Positions 43,371-52,066 of a stretch of DNA of 64,000 nt are shown piece after piece (position 1 is the first letter of the stretch; every line of letters starts with the position of its first letter). A program made the translations under genes and the position numbers. The DNA comes from Propionispira arboris (lineage in GTDB: Bacteria > Bacillota > Negativicutes > Selenomonadales > Selenomonadaceae). The notes below the pieces were generated by a model. That model was not told the DNA's origin. It searched no databases and saw only the letters and a program-made list of their open reading frames with translations. Where the stretch lies: positions 62,001 through 126,000 of the forward strand of contig NZ_FNZK01000003.1 of NCBI RefSeq assembly GCF_900109225.1, in the 5' to 3' direction.

Positions 43371-44597
43371 ATGCATAAAAATATAAAATTTTGGCAGGAA
43401 AAAATTTTTGTTAAAACATATGAAGTTGTTTTGGGTATTGTTATCGGAGAACATACGATACAGATTGTAAAACTGGATTGCAGAGACAAAATCCCGCTTT
43501 TATTACGAAGTATAGAGATTCAAATTCCACAAATATATGAAGAGGATTCATTGGCGTTGCTTTATAAAGCTTTGCTGCAAAAAACAATTGACGTTGAAGG
43601 GTTGGCTAAATGTGCAGCTGTGGTTGCTTTTTCGGCAAAAAACATTTTTTCTTGTCTGGCAGATTTTCCTGTTTTAGAAGGGGCGGCTTTACGTGAAGCA
43701 ATAAAATGGGATGTAGAAAAATATATCCCATTTTTAGAAGGTGAATATCATTATGATTTTCAAATTGTTGAAAAAAAAGAAATGAAGATCACCGTGCGTA
43801 TTGCGGCGATGGACAAAGTCTTGTTAGACACGGTAGCGACAGTTTTTCAGGTGAATTCGATGCCGCTGTTAGGTGTTTTGGAAGCAGATGCGTTGCAGGG
43901 AGAGCTTATTGAAGCAACTGAATTGGGCTTCGTTTGGCAATCACATGCCGCGGTAGAGCAAAACATAGCTATTTCATCCGCGCTCGATAGCCAGTCAATT
44001 CTATCGCAGCCTGATAAAATTTTGCCAGCCGTAGAGACGATATTTTATAAAAATATTGAACGGCAGCAAATTAATTTGTTACCGTTTGCGCAGCGTGCCG
44101 ATGACTTTGTCTTGTATAGATTATTTGCTGGTGTTTTAATTTTATTGATCTGCTGTTTTAGTAGTTGGTATGCTTATACTTGTGTAAAAATCTATAATAT
44201 GGAACAGCAGCTGACAAAAAATGATGCCGCCTTACAATTACTTGATGAGAGTGTTAGCCGCCGAGTAAAATTGACTGAAACTAAACAGGAAATTGATGAT
44301 AAAAATTCTATTTTAATCAATTTGTCGAATCAAAAAATTTCTTGGTATGCCATGATGGTCCATTTAGGCAATTTAGTTGTTGATGATGTATGGCTTACGG
44401 AAGTATATCTAAGTGATAAAAATGAATTGAGTCTGCAAGGCAAAAGTTTAGATTATCAAGCTTTGGCATCTTTTGTAAAAAAATTTGAAAAAGATACATT
44501 GTTTTCTGAGGCGGCATTAATCAATTCAAAAAATATGCACGATGAAGCTTTTAACAAAGATATTACGGTATTTGAAATTACAGCAAAATTTAAATAA
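43371..44597 (+). CDS. PilM-PilN fusion (shortened PilM lobe plus PilN)
   Basis: A 408-residue protein. Residues about 20-195 resemble the N-terminal lobe of actin-like PilM (LGIVIGEHTIQIVKL, AIKWDVEKYIPF, AAMDKVLLDTV). The C-terminal ATP-binding lobe of a full PilM (about 350 residues) is missing. From about residue 230, QQINLLPFAQR, a membrane segment (RLFAGVLILLICCFSSWYAY) and a coiled coil follow, typical of PilN. It would link the cytoplasmic ring to PilO. I chose the ATG at 43371 with GGGGAG upstream. Confidence 0.75.
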   Translation: MHKNIKFWQEKIFVKTYEVVLGIVIGEHTIQIVKLDCRDKIPLLLRSIEIQIPQIYEEDSLALLYKALLQKTIDVEGLAKCAAVVAFSAKNIFSCLADFPVLEGAALREAIKWDVEKYIPFLEGEYHYDFQIVEKKEMKITVRIAAMDKVLLDTVATVFQVNSMPLLGVLEADALQGELIEATELGFVWQSHAAVEQNIAISSALDSQSILSQPDKILPAVETIFYKNIERQQINLLPFAQRADDFVLYRLFAGVLILLICCFSSWYAYTCVKIYNMEQQLTKNDAALQLLDESVSRRVKLTETKQEIDDKNSILINLSNQKISWYAMMVHLGNLVVDDVWLTEVYLSDKNELSLQGKSLDYQALASFVKKFEKDTLFSEAALINSKNMHDEAFNKDITVFEITAKFK

Positions 44598-44610
44598 AAG
44601 TGGTGATATC

Positions 44611-45135
44611 ATGAAGTCTAAAAAACTGATGTATCAGCTGAGTTTTTTTCTGTTGGGTGTGATTCTTTTGAGTGTTACGGTGTACACGTTTGTTTATGTA
44701 CCTCGCCAGCAAGAACTATTGGATTTGACAGCAACTGTTACAGAAAAAGAAACAAGTGTAATTTCAATTGAGAATTTTATGAATGAACATCCTGATATGG
44801 CTGCTTATGAGCAAGAACTTAGGAAAAAAAATGATTTTTTGTCACAAATGTTACCCAATAATATGGAATTAAGCAGTTTTTTAAGCGAAGTTGAGAAAAT
44901 GGCCGCCGCCAGCCAAGTTACTTTATTACAGATAAAACCGAATAAACTGATTTCAAAAGATAACTATCAAGAAATTCCCATTCTACTTGAGTTTCAGGGT
45001 AATTATTTTCAGATACTTCATTTTTTGCGACAAATAGAGGCTGCACGGCGCTTTAATAAAGGAAGCCATTTAAGTATCCAGACGCAAGATGGTGTTTTAG
45101 TTTGTAAACTGGTTCTTAGTATTTATTCATTGTAA
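44611..45135 (+). CDS. pilO: Type IV pilus alignment protein PilO
   Basis: A 174-residue bitopic membrane protein: one N-terminal membrane segment (about 10-30, LSFFLLGVILLSVTVYTFVY), a coiled coil and a ferredoxin-like domain (LPNNMELSSFLSEVEKMAAAS, then FQGNYFQILHFLRQIE). It pairs with PilN in the inner-membrane complex. I chose the ATG at 44611 with AGTGGTGAT upstream. No pilQ secretin or pilP follows; the cluster ends here. Confidence 0.85.
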   Translation: MKSKKLMYQLSFFLLGVILLSVTVYTFVYVPRQQELLDLTATVTEKETSVISIENFMNEHPDMAAYEQELRKKNDFLSQMLPNNMELSSFLSEVEKMAAASQVTLLQIKPNKLISKDNYQEIPILLEFQGNYFQILHFLRQIEAARRFNKGSHLSIQTQDGVLVCKLVLSIYSL

Positions 45136-45216
45136 ATTGAGATAGAGTAGGAACTTATCGTATAATCCACTACAATGAGACAATTTTTTCTTTACCATAC
45201 ACTTGATTTGTACTGC

Positions 45217-45247
45217 TTGATAGAATAAACTATTAAATATGTATAAT
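45217..45247 (+). promoter_or_regulatory. Possible promoter of aroC-aroK-aroB
   Basis: TTGATA at 45217-45222 and TATAAT at 45242-45247, with a 19-base spacer, longer than ideal. The 160 bases between pilO and aroC show no terminator. Confidence 0.45.
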
Positions 45248-45296
45248 TGAACTGTTGATTTACATATTTAATAATTTATGGATGAGGTGCGTTACT

Positions 45297-46436
45297 ATGT
45301 TTCGTTTTTTGACGGCTGGGGAGTCTCACGGACAGTGCTTAACAGCAATTGTAGAAGGTATGCCAGCGGGACTGACAATTGATGTTGATCAAATCAATAA
45401 AGATATGGCACGCCGCCAACAAGGCTATGGCAGAGGCGGACGTATGTTAATTGAGACAGATAAAATGGAAATTCTTTCAGGTGTGCGTTTTGGCGAAACA
45501 ATGGGAGATCCAGTTACAGTTAAAATTGCTAATAAAGATTGGGAAAACTGGACGGGGCGAATGTCAGTTTCAGGTAAACCAGAAGGACCTGTTGTAACAG
45601 CGGCACGTCCTGGTCATGCGGATTTAACTGGAATTAAAAAATATGATCGCAAAGATATTCGTGATATATTAGAACGTTCCAGCGCCCGAGAAACTGCAGC
45701 AAGAGTGGCTGTTGGCGGTTTGGCAAAACAACTTTTAAAAGCATGTGGAATCAAAATTGTGTCACAGGTTACGAATATTGGCGGTATTCAGATTGATGAG
45801 GCAAACATCGCTTATGATACGTGGGGAGAGAATCTTTCCGAGTTAAATTGTTGTGATGCTATCGCAGAAGAAAAAATGAAAGAGAAAATAAGACAGGCAA
45901 AAACCGATGGTGATACGTTAGGGGGCATTTTTGAAATTGCTGTTTTAGGGGTTATGCCGGGATTAGGCAGTCATATCCAATGGGATCGACGTTTGGATGC
46001 AAGAATAAGCGGCGCCTTAATGTCGATTCAAGCCATTAAAGGTGTAGAAATTGGTGCTGGATTTGAGTATGCAAATCTACCAGGAAGTTTGGCTCACGAT
46101 GAAATATTTTTAGATGAATCGCAGCATGTATATCGAAAAACGAATCATGCGGGTGGAATTGAAGGCGGTATGAGCAACGGTGAAGCAATTGTTGTACGAG
46201 TGGTAATGAAGCCGATACCAACATTAATGAAACCACTGCGTTCAATCGATATTAAGTTGAAAGAAGCCGTCCTGGCTTGCAAAGAACGCAGTGATGTTTG
46301 TGCAGTATCCGCAGCATCGGTCGTTGGTGAAGCGATGACCGCGATTGTAGTGGCGCAGGAACTTTTAGAAAAATTTGGCGGGGATTCTATTGGTGATTTA
46401 AAAGCAGCAATTGCACATTACCAAAAACGGATTTAA
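45297..46436 (+). CDS. aroC: Chorismate synthase
   Basis: A 379-residue FMN-dependent enzyme, final step to chorismate. Motifs: MFRFLTAGESHGQ, RQQGYGRGGRMLIETD, RPGHADLTG, RSSARETAARVA and NHAGGIEGGMSNG. I chose the ATG at 45297 with GATGAGGTGC upstream. It heads aroC-aroK-aroB. Confidence 0.97.
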   Translation: MFRFLTAGESHGQCLTAIVEGMPAGLTIDVDQINKDMARRQQGYGRGGRMLIETDKMEILSGVRFGETMGDPVTVKIANKDWENWTGRMSVSGKPEGPVVTAARPGHADLTGIKKYDRKDIRDILERSSARETAARVAVGGLAKQLLKACGIKIVSQVTNIGGIQIDEANIAYDTWGENLSELNCCDAIAEEKMKEKIRQAKTDGDTLGGIFEIAVLGVMPGLGSHIQWDRRLDARISGALMSIQAIKGVEIGAGFEYANLPGSLAHDEIFLDESQHVYRKTNHAGGIEGGMSNGEAIVVRVVMKPIPTLMKPLRSIDIKLKEAVLACKERSDVCAVSAASVVGEAMTAIVVAQELLEKFGGDSIGDLKAAIAHYQKRI

Positions 46437-46447
46437 GGTACGTACGG

Positions 46448-46978
46448 ATGAAAAATATTATTTTGATTGGGTTTATGGGAACAGGTAAGACGAGTACGGG
46501 GCGATTACTGGCAAGTCGCTTGGGTTACTCTTTTATCGATACAGATCATAAAATTGAAGTGGATCATAAAATAACTATAAAAGCTATGTTTGCAAAATAC
46601 GGAGAAGCATATTTTCGCAAAAAAGAAGCTGAAACGATTCAAAAAGTTGCAAAGTATCGTAATGTTGTCATATCGACTGGTGGCGGTACCGTTTTAAATC
46701 CTGCTAATTTGCAAATCTTACAAGAAAGCGGCATTGTTATTTCCTTGACCGCAGAGATTGATGTTATTTTAGATCGAACCGGTAGAAAATCATCACGTCC
46801 TTTACTTGCACTTGAAGACGCAACGCAACGCCGAGAAATGATTGTAAATTTATTGGATAGTAGAAAAGATCTTTATCAACAAGCTAATCTTAGTATTGAT
46901 ACAAGTAATTTATCGCCGTTACAAGTGGTGGAGCAGATTTTGCTATTTCTGCGGAAGGAGGTTGGTGCTCATGTGTAA
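46448..46978 (+). CDS. aroK: Shikimate kinase
   Basis: A 176-residue P-loop kinase: GFMGTGKTSTGRLLASRLG, FIDTDHKIE, FRKKEAETI (substrate-binding Arg), STGGGTV and a LID region RKSSRPLL. It phosphorylates shikimate. It overlaps aroB by 8 bases. Confidence 0.96.
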   Translation: MKNIILIGFMGTGKTSTGRLLASRLGYSFIDTDHKIEVDHKITIKAMFAKYGEAYFRKKEAETIQKVAKYRNVVISTGGGTVLNPANLQILQESGIVISLTAEIDVILDRTGRKSSRPLLALEDATQRREMIVNLLDSRKDLYQQANLSIDTSNLSPLQVVEQILLFLRKEVGAHV

Positions 46979-48056
46979 GGTAATGGTTGATCTTGGCACA
47001 GAAAGTTATGAGATCCTTATTGGTACCAAACTAACAGAAAATATTAGAACGTTTGTTTTACAAGCGAGTTTTTCTAAAACAGTTTTGGTTATTTCGGATA
47101 ATAATGTTGGGACGTTGTATGGCAATGCCTTATTAGACTTACTAAAACAAGCAGGGTTTCAAGCAGAAATCATTTTTGTGGTTCCCGGTGAAAGTTCAAA
47201 ATCGCTGACGGTGGCTGATGGAATCTATACAAAAGCAATTGAACTTGGACTTGATCGTAAATCACCGATTGTGGCTTTGGGTGGTGGTGTTGTTGGTGAT
47301 CTTGCGGGTTTTGTGGCCGCAACATATATGCGGGGGGTACCATTCATTCAGATCCCGACAAGTTTACTAGCGCAGGTAGACTCTAGTGTGGGCGGCAAGG
47401 TTGCCGTCAATCATCGGCTTGGCAAAAATTTAATTGGTGCATTCTATCAGCCAAGTGCAGTCTTTATGGACTTAGATATGCTAAAAACGCTGCCAAATCG
47501 TGAAATTTATACTGGCTTAGCTGAAATTATAAAATATGGTATTATTTATGATCAAGATTTTTTTTCTTATCTTGACCAGCACGCGAAAAAAATCCTTGCT
47601 TTGGAATCAACGGTTCTAGCTCATATTATCCATCGTTCTTGTGAGATAAAAGCAGAGGTGGTAAGTCAAGATGAAAAAGAATCCGGTTTGCGGATTATTT
47701 TAAACTTTGGTCATACGCTGGCACATGCTATTGAAAGTGAAACAAACTATGAAGTATATAATCATGGTGAAGCAGTCGCTATTGGTATGTATGGGGCGGC
47801 ACGCCTCAGCTGGAAACTAGGATTGATCCACTCAACAGATGTAGAGCTGGTAAAGAACATGCTAGAAAAATTTCATTTACCAATCAAAGCACAACAATGT
47901 ACAGTAGACGGTTTATTTAAAAGTATATTCCATGATAAAAAAGCGGTTAATGGTAAAGTGAAATGGGTATTGATAGAATCCATTGGAAAAGTAAGGACAA
48001 TGACCGACATCGCAGATGATTTAGTAAAAGAAGTTATGTCTGAAATTATCTTATAA
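46971..48056 (+). CDS. aroB: 3-dehydroquinate synthase
   Basis: A 361-residue NAD-dependent, metal-binding enzyme. Motifs: VVPGESSKSLTVAD, ALGGGVVGDLAGFVAATYMRG, PTSLLAQVDSSVGGKVAVNH and NFGHTLAHAIE (metal His). The ATG at 46971 is preceded by AAGGAGGTTGGTG; an earlier in-frame ATG lies within aroK. The chain of aroE, aroC, aroK and aroB in this window covers four shikimate steps. Confidence 0.96.
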   Translation: MCKVMVDLGTESYEILIGTKLTENIRTFVLQASFSKTVLVISDNNVGTLYGNALLDLLKQAGFQAEIIFVVPGESSKSLTVADGIYTKAIELGLDRKSPIVALGGGVVGDLAGFVAATYMRGVPFIQIPTSLLAQVDSSVGGKVAVNHRLGKNLIGAFYQPSAVFMDLDMLKTLPNREIYTGLAEIIKYGIIYDQDFFSYLDQHAKKILALESTVLAHIIHRSCEIKAEVVSQDEKESGLRIILNFGHTLAHAIESETNYEVYNHGEAVAIGMYGAARLSWKLGLIHSTDVELVKNMLEKFHLPIKAQQCTVDGLFKSIFHDKKAVNGKVKWVLIESIGKVRTMTDIADDLVKEVMSEIIL

Positions 48057-48171
48057 GGTAGAAAACAGAGCAATAGAACGTACGTTTATACTGGCTTTTA
48101 GTTAAATTAAACAAAAAATACTTTTTTATAAAAATTTTTTGTTTTCAAAGAAAAATCCAAGATTTTATAAG

Positions 48172-48274
48172 TATAATAAGAATTGTAAGGTAACACTTTA
48201 CGACTACCCGTATCATAAAAATATAACACACAAAAAAGCAGGGCTATTGCTGTAGCCTTGCTTTTTTGTGTGTT
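48172..48274 (+). other. aroB-scrA gap: possible short transcript plus terminator region
   Basis: The 437-base gap between aroB and scrA first holds A/T-rich DNA. TATAAT at 48172-48177 is not backed by a clear -35 box. A hairpin (GTAAGG/CTTTAC, 48186-48202) follows and then the terminator at 48225-48274. This could be a short RNA of about 95 bases or simply the aroB 3' end. Repeat copy D and the scrA promoter occupy the rest of the gap. Confidence 0.25.
48225..48274 (+). terminator. Intrinsic terminator of the aro operon
   Basis: AACACACAAAAAAGCAGGG and CCTTGCTTTTTTGTGTGTT form a long stem of about 19 bp (one G-T pair). T-rich arms give a U tract in either direction. Confidence 0.8.
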
Positions 48275-48303
48275 AGAACTGGAATCTATAACGAATCATA
48301 AAT

Positions 48304-48394
48304 TTTATAGTTTCTTTTAACGGGCGAATAAATATTTTATATCCCATTCCTGACAAGCGGATAGGCGGCATTTCTTTAATGCATTATCTATAGT
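48304..48394 (-). repeat. Dispersed element, copy D (internally deleted)
   Basis: About 91 bp. On the minus strand it begins CTATAGATAATGCATTAAAG, continues GTCAGGAATGGGATATAAAA and TATTTATTCG, and ends near AACTATAAA. The left module is joined almost directly to the right end, with the central block and inner right arm deleted. Confidence 0.6.
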
Positions 48395-48424
48395 GTTGAA
48401 TAAATTAAATTTTCTAACTTTTAA

Positions 48425-48453
48425 TTGACAAAAATATATGGAACTGATATCAT
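48425..48453 (+). promoter_or_regulatory. Promoter of scrA
   Basis: TTGACA at 48425-48430, a 17-base spacer, and TATCAT at 48448-48453. It overlaps the first of two operator-like boxes, consistent with repression. Confidence 0.75.
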
Positions 48454-48476
48454 ATCAAATATGGAACCGATTTCAT
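48436..48476 (+). promoter_or_regulatory. Tandem LacI-type operator boxes
   Basis: ATGGAACTGATATCAT (48438-48453) and ATGGAACCGATTTCAT (48461-48476) repeat at 23-base spacing. They cover the -10 region and transcript start. The second is an imperfect palindrome centred on CG, typical of LacI-family sites. Similar boxes occur near 50363 and 51902, so the LacI-type product of 52067 is the likely binder. Confidence 0.65.
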
Positions 48477-48493
48477 AAAGGAGGATTTATACT

Positions 48494-50326
48494 ATGCAAG
48501 ATATTTGTATTGAAAGCCCACTTGCCGGTGAGCTGATTGAGTTGTCCAAGGTAAAGGATGTCGGATTTTCGAACGGTGCTATGGGAAGAGGTGCTGCTGT
48601 AAAGCCAATTGATGGTAAGGTGTATGCACCTTTTGATGGTGTTGTAGAAGTCCTGTTTCCAACGATGCATGCGATTGGATTAAAATCGATGACAGGTATA
48701 GATATACTCATTCACATCGGTTTTGATACAGTGAAATTGGCGGGTCAATATTTCACAGCACATGTGAAGCAAGGTGACCGGGTAAGTAAAGGACAAATGC
48801 TGGTTGAATTTGATCTGGCAGCGATTGAAAATGCAGGTTATGATACAACAACTGTTATCGTTGTAACCAATTCAGCAGATTATACTACGATCACACTGCT
48901 ATTAGGTGATACGATCATAAAATCAATAGGAGGGGAAACTAACGTGAAGGACAGTATACCAGACAACATGGTAAAGGAAGAATATGTTGCCGCCGAAATA
49001 TTGAAATATATCGGTGGTAAGTCAAATATTCGTTCTGTAGAACATTGTGCCACCAGATTGCGCCTTATTTTGAAAGATAAGAGTCAGATCAATGAAAAGT
49101 CTATTGAAAATATTGATGGGGTAAAAGGACAATTTTTTGCGGCAGCACAGTTCCAGATTATTTTAGGAACAGGCTTTGTTGATAAAGTCTATGCGGTTAT
49201 TGTCCGTGATTCGGAAAGCTTAGCTGGCAGCAGTAATAATGAAACAGCTTACCAAGAGATGACAATGCTGCAAAAAATTTCAAGAACACTGGGCGATGTT
49301 TTCGTACCAATCATACCAGTACTTGTAGCTACTGGTATTTTTATGGGATTGCGTGGAATGGCGCAGAGTTTAGGAATACAGTTCAGTGAAAATTTTTTAC
49401 GAATGTCACAAATTCTTACGGATACGGCTTTTGCTTTTTTACCGGCGCTCGTTACGTGGTCTACAATGAAAAAATTTGGTGGTACACCTGTTATTGGGAT
49501 TGTGCTTGGTCTTATGCTGGTTGCGCCACAATTACCAAATGCGTATGCGGTAGCAAGTGGAGATGCACAGGTTATTTCAATGAGTATTTTTGGTCTTACC
49601 GTTCCGGTTGTAGGTTATCAAGGGTCTGTTTTACCCGCCCTGGTACTCGGAATTCTTGCGGCAAAATTGCAGAAATGGTTTAAATCTTTTGTGCCAGATG
49701 TACTTGATCTTATTATAACTCCATTTATGACATTATTCATTTCAATGCTTATTGGCATTCTTGTTGTTGGTCCAATTATGCATTCCGTTGAGTCTAATAT
49801 ATTTAGTGCAGTTAAGGCATTCTTGGATTTACCGTTTGGCCTTGGCGGTCTTGTTGTTGGCGGCTTACATCAGGTAATTGTTGTAACTGGCGTACATCAT
49901 GTATTCAATGCACTCGAAATAGAGCTTTTGGCCACGACTGGACAAGATGCTTTTAATGCAATTATTACTGGAGCTATTGTCGCACAAGGCGGGGCAGCTT
50001 TAGCCGTTGCTTTGAAGACAAAAAACCCTAAAAAACGTTCTTTATATATTTCTTCCGTCATTCCAGCTTTTCTTGGTATTACGGAACCAGCTATCTTTGG
50101 GATCAATCTCCGATTTGTTAAACCTTTTATTTATGCACTAATAGGCGGCGCTGCTGCTGGTATGGCCGCAAGCCTCATGCATCTTGCCGGCACTGGAATG
50201 GGAATTACTGTTATTCCGGGAACACTTTTATACATGAATCATTTACTTGAGTATCTTTTTGTCAATGCAATCGGTTTTGGTGTAGCCTTTACGCTTACGT
50301 TCATGCTGTTTAAGCAGAGCGAATAA
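48494..50326 (+). CDS. scrA: PTS sucrose-type transporter, IIA-IIB-IIC fusion
   Basis: A 610-residue phosphotransferase permease of the glucose/sucrose superfamily. IIA is N-terminal (about 1-150; phosphorylated His in DILIHIGFDTVKL). IIB follows (about 165-245; Cys in VEHCATRLRL), then the IIC membrane domain (about 265-605; FLGITEPAIFGINLRF). In many ScrA proteins IIA is absent or C-terminal, so the order here is less usual. It imports sucrose as sucrose-6-phosphate, given the GH32 and LacI genes in the same locus; other beta-fructosides or beta-glucosides are possible. AAAGGAGGA precedes the ATG. Confidence 0.85.
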   Translation: MQDICIESPLAGELIELSKVKDVGFSNGAMGRGAAVKPIDGKVYAPFDGVVEVLFPTMHAIGLKSMTGIDILIHIGFDTVKLAGQYFTAHVKQGDRVSKGQMLVEFDLAAIENAGYDTTTVIVVTNSADYTTITLLLGDTIIKSIGGETNVKDSIPDNMVKEEYVAAEILKYIGGKSNIRSVEHCATRLRLILKDKSQINEKSIENIDGVKGQFFAAAQFQIILGTGFVDKVYAVIVRDSESLAGSSNNETAYQEMTMLQKISRTLGDVFVPIIPVLVATGIFMGLRGMAQSLGIQFSENFLRMSQILTDTAFAFLPALVTWSTMKKFGGTPVIGIVLGLMLVAPQLPNAYAVASGDAQVISMSIFGLTVPVVGYQGSVLPALVLGILAAKLQKWFKSFVPDVLDLIITPFMTLFISMLIGILVVGPIMHSVESNIFSAVKAFLDLPFGLGGLVVGGLHQVIVVTGVHHVFNALEIELLATTGQDAFNAIITGAIVAQGGAALAVALKTKNPKKRSLYISSVIPAFLGITEPAIFGINLRFVKPFIYALIGGAAAGMAASLMHLAGTGMGITVIPGTLLYMNHLLEYLFVNAIGFGVAFTLTFMLFKQSE

Positions 50327-50359
50327 ATAGTGTTGCTTTATTTATCAATTTAGAATTCT

Positions 50360-50376
50360 ATCGAAACGGTTCCTTT
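50360..50376 (+). promoter_or_regulatory. Operator-like box upstream of the porin gene
   Basis: TATCGAAACGGTTCCTT; on the minus strand it contains GGAACCGTTTC, one base shorter than the GGAACCGATTTC of the scrA box. It lies 160 bases before the porin ATG in the scrA-porin gap. It could also be a catabolite (cre-like) site. Confidence 0.4.
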
Positions 50377-50535
50377 ACCATGTATTCAATAAAAAACATT
50401 AAGTGGATCAACAAATGTTCAAAAGGTATTTTGAGGCAGCGGCAACTGTTTTTTTTATACAAAGAACTATATTGATCAACTTTAAAGATTACTCAGAGAG
50501 TGCAGTGAAATTATAAAACATGAGGGGTAATGAAA

Positions 50536-51870
50536 ATGAATATGAGAAAAAATACGATATGTGTACTTACAGCAGCAATTTTTTTGGCAACAACTGGAAC
50601 CGGTTCCGCAAATAAAAATCCATTTGCCGATGTGCTACAGGGCGATTGGTCATATAATGCGATTGAAAGTTTAATCCACAAAGGTATGGTTCGTGGTTAT
50701 GATGATATGAGCTTACCTAAAAATCAGATCCTTACACGTAATGAAATGGCTGTACTTGTGGCAAAAGCCATGTCTAAAGACAATATGGCTGATGCGGATA
50801 CAAAAGTAGTACTTGATAATTTAGCCAAAGAGTATTCGGATGAATTGCAAGCAATTGGTGTGTACAATGAAAAAACACAAGGGCCTGTTGTCAAAGAAAA
50901 CAAACTAGATCGTTTGAGCTTTGATGGAATGGGACGGATACGTTTTGATAAAGGCAATACGGGCGGATTGACCGTTCAAAGGGGAACAAAGCAAGGCAGC
51001 TATACACCCAATAGTCACATTAATATTGATATAAACTATGCTTATAAAATTAATGATGCGTGGTCTTTACATGGTGAAAATGAGTACGGACGTCAATTAA
51101 ATTATGGTGGCGAAAATGAAACGCTGCAGCATTCTGTTTTTGAACAAATGTATTTAGCGGGACCCGTTTTACCAAATGTAAATATTAAAGCTGGTCGATT
51201 TAGTGCCTATTCGCCACAGGGACTTGTATACGATGATAAAGTAACGGGTGCACAGATTTCCTTTGGTAACGTAGTGAAAACAACATTAGAAGGTGGTTTG
51301 GCAACTTCTACCGATGATGATACAACCGTTACGATTGATGGCACAAATTATGAATATAAGTCGGGAAATTATCAAGCGGCATTATTTGATGTGCCATTAA
51401 GTAAAATAAGCAATATACATTTAGGTTATTATCATATTGGTGGTAATATTTTGCAGCATCAATCTTCGGTCAATGATTATGTCAATTATTATACCGTTGG
51501 GTTCGACAGCAAGGTTGCCGATAATTTAAGTCTTTGTGCAGTTTACGCGAAATCGGATGCGAAAGGAATAGCATCTTCTGGTATTACAAGTACCGATCAA
51601 AAAGCATATCTTATGAAACTTACATATAAAGCGGCTGATTTGACAAAACCAAAAAGCTTTGATGTTTTTGCAATGTATCGGAAAAGTCCGCAACTGGCAA
51701 GTTACAGCAATACCGATGATTGGTGTCAGAATGTAAAAGGAATCCGCATTGGGCTGGATTATGTGTTTACCAAAAATATGGGGCTTACAACTTGGTATGC
51801 ATGGGGAAAAGATGTAGACACAAAAGAAACAAACGATATGTATAGAGTTCAGTGGAATTTCTTATTATAA
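50536..51870 (+). CDS. S-layer homology domain porin (outer membrane)
   Basis: About 444 residues. A signal peptide (MRKNTICVLTAAIFLATTG, then ANKNPF) is followed by one SLH domain (about 28-85: FADVLQGDWSYNAIESL, LTRNEMAVLVAKAM) and a beta-barrel part with alternating strands to the end (YRVQWNFLL). SLH-porins of this type tether the outer membrane to peptidoglycan polyamines in Negativicutes and form channels. Sitting inside the sucrose locus behind an operator-like box, it may serve sucrose or oligosaccharide entry. I prefer the ATG at 50536 (GAGGGG at proper distance); ATGs at 50530 and 50542 are also in frame. Confidence 0.85.
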   Translation: MNMRKNTICVLTAAIFLATTGTGSANKNPFADVLQGDWSYNAIESLIHKGMVRGYDDMSLPKNQILTRNEMAVLVAKAMSKDNMADADTKVVLDNLAKEYSDELQAIGVYNEKTQGPVVKENKLDRLSFDGMGRIRFDKGNTGGLTVQRGTKQGSYTPNSHINIDINYAYKINDAWSLHGENEYGRQLNYGGENETLQHSVFEQMYLAGPVLPNVNIKAGRFSAYSPQGLVYDDKVTGAQISFGNVVKTTLEGGLATSTDDDTTVTIDGTNYEYKSGNYQAALFDVPLSKISNIHLGYYHIGGNILQHQSSVNDYVNYYTVGFDSKVADNLSLCAVYAKSDAKGIASSGITSTDQKAYLMKLTYKAADLTKPKSFDVFAMYRKSPQLASYSNTDDWCQNVKGIRIGLDYVFTKNMGLTTWYAWGKDVDTKETNDMYRVQWNFLL

Positions 51871-51901
51871 GATAAAACAATATAACATGTCGATTTCTTT
51901 T

Positions 51902-51917
51902 AGTAGATCGGTTCCAT
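51902..51917 (-). promoter_or_regulatory. LacI-type operator box upstream of the regulator gene
   Basis: On the minus strand ATGGAACCGATCTACT, sharing ATGGAACCGAT with the box at 48461. It lies 31 bases after the porin stop codon and 150 bases before the regulator ATG, where it could mediate autoregulation. Confidence 0.55.
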
Positions 51918-52066
51918 ATAAAAGCTTGATGAATCCAGTAATAACGTAATTCTTTCACTTTAAATTCATGCAAAATCCTCTTGTGTGGCAGGGCTTTCTT
52001 TTTTTTTGACGAATATTTGTAATAAAGAATATCATCAGATTTTTGGAAAAGCACAGGAGGATTTTC

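Noticed and set aside
36761-45135. Type II secretion system instead of type IV pilus
   Set aside because: PilT (retraction ATPase) and PilM/N/O-like proteins are present and no GspD, GspC or GspL/M genes are visible, so a pilus is more likely.
48172-48224. Confident small RNA gene between aroB and scrA
   Set aside because: TATAAT has no matching -35 box at a usable distance, so a real promoter is not supported.
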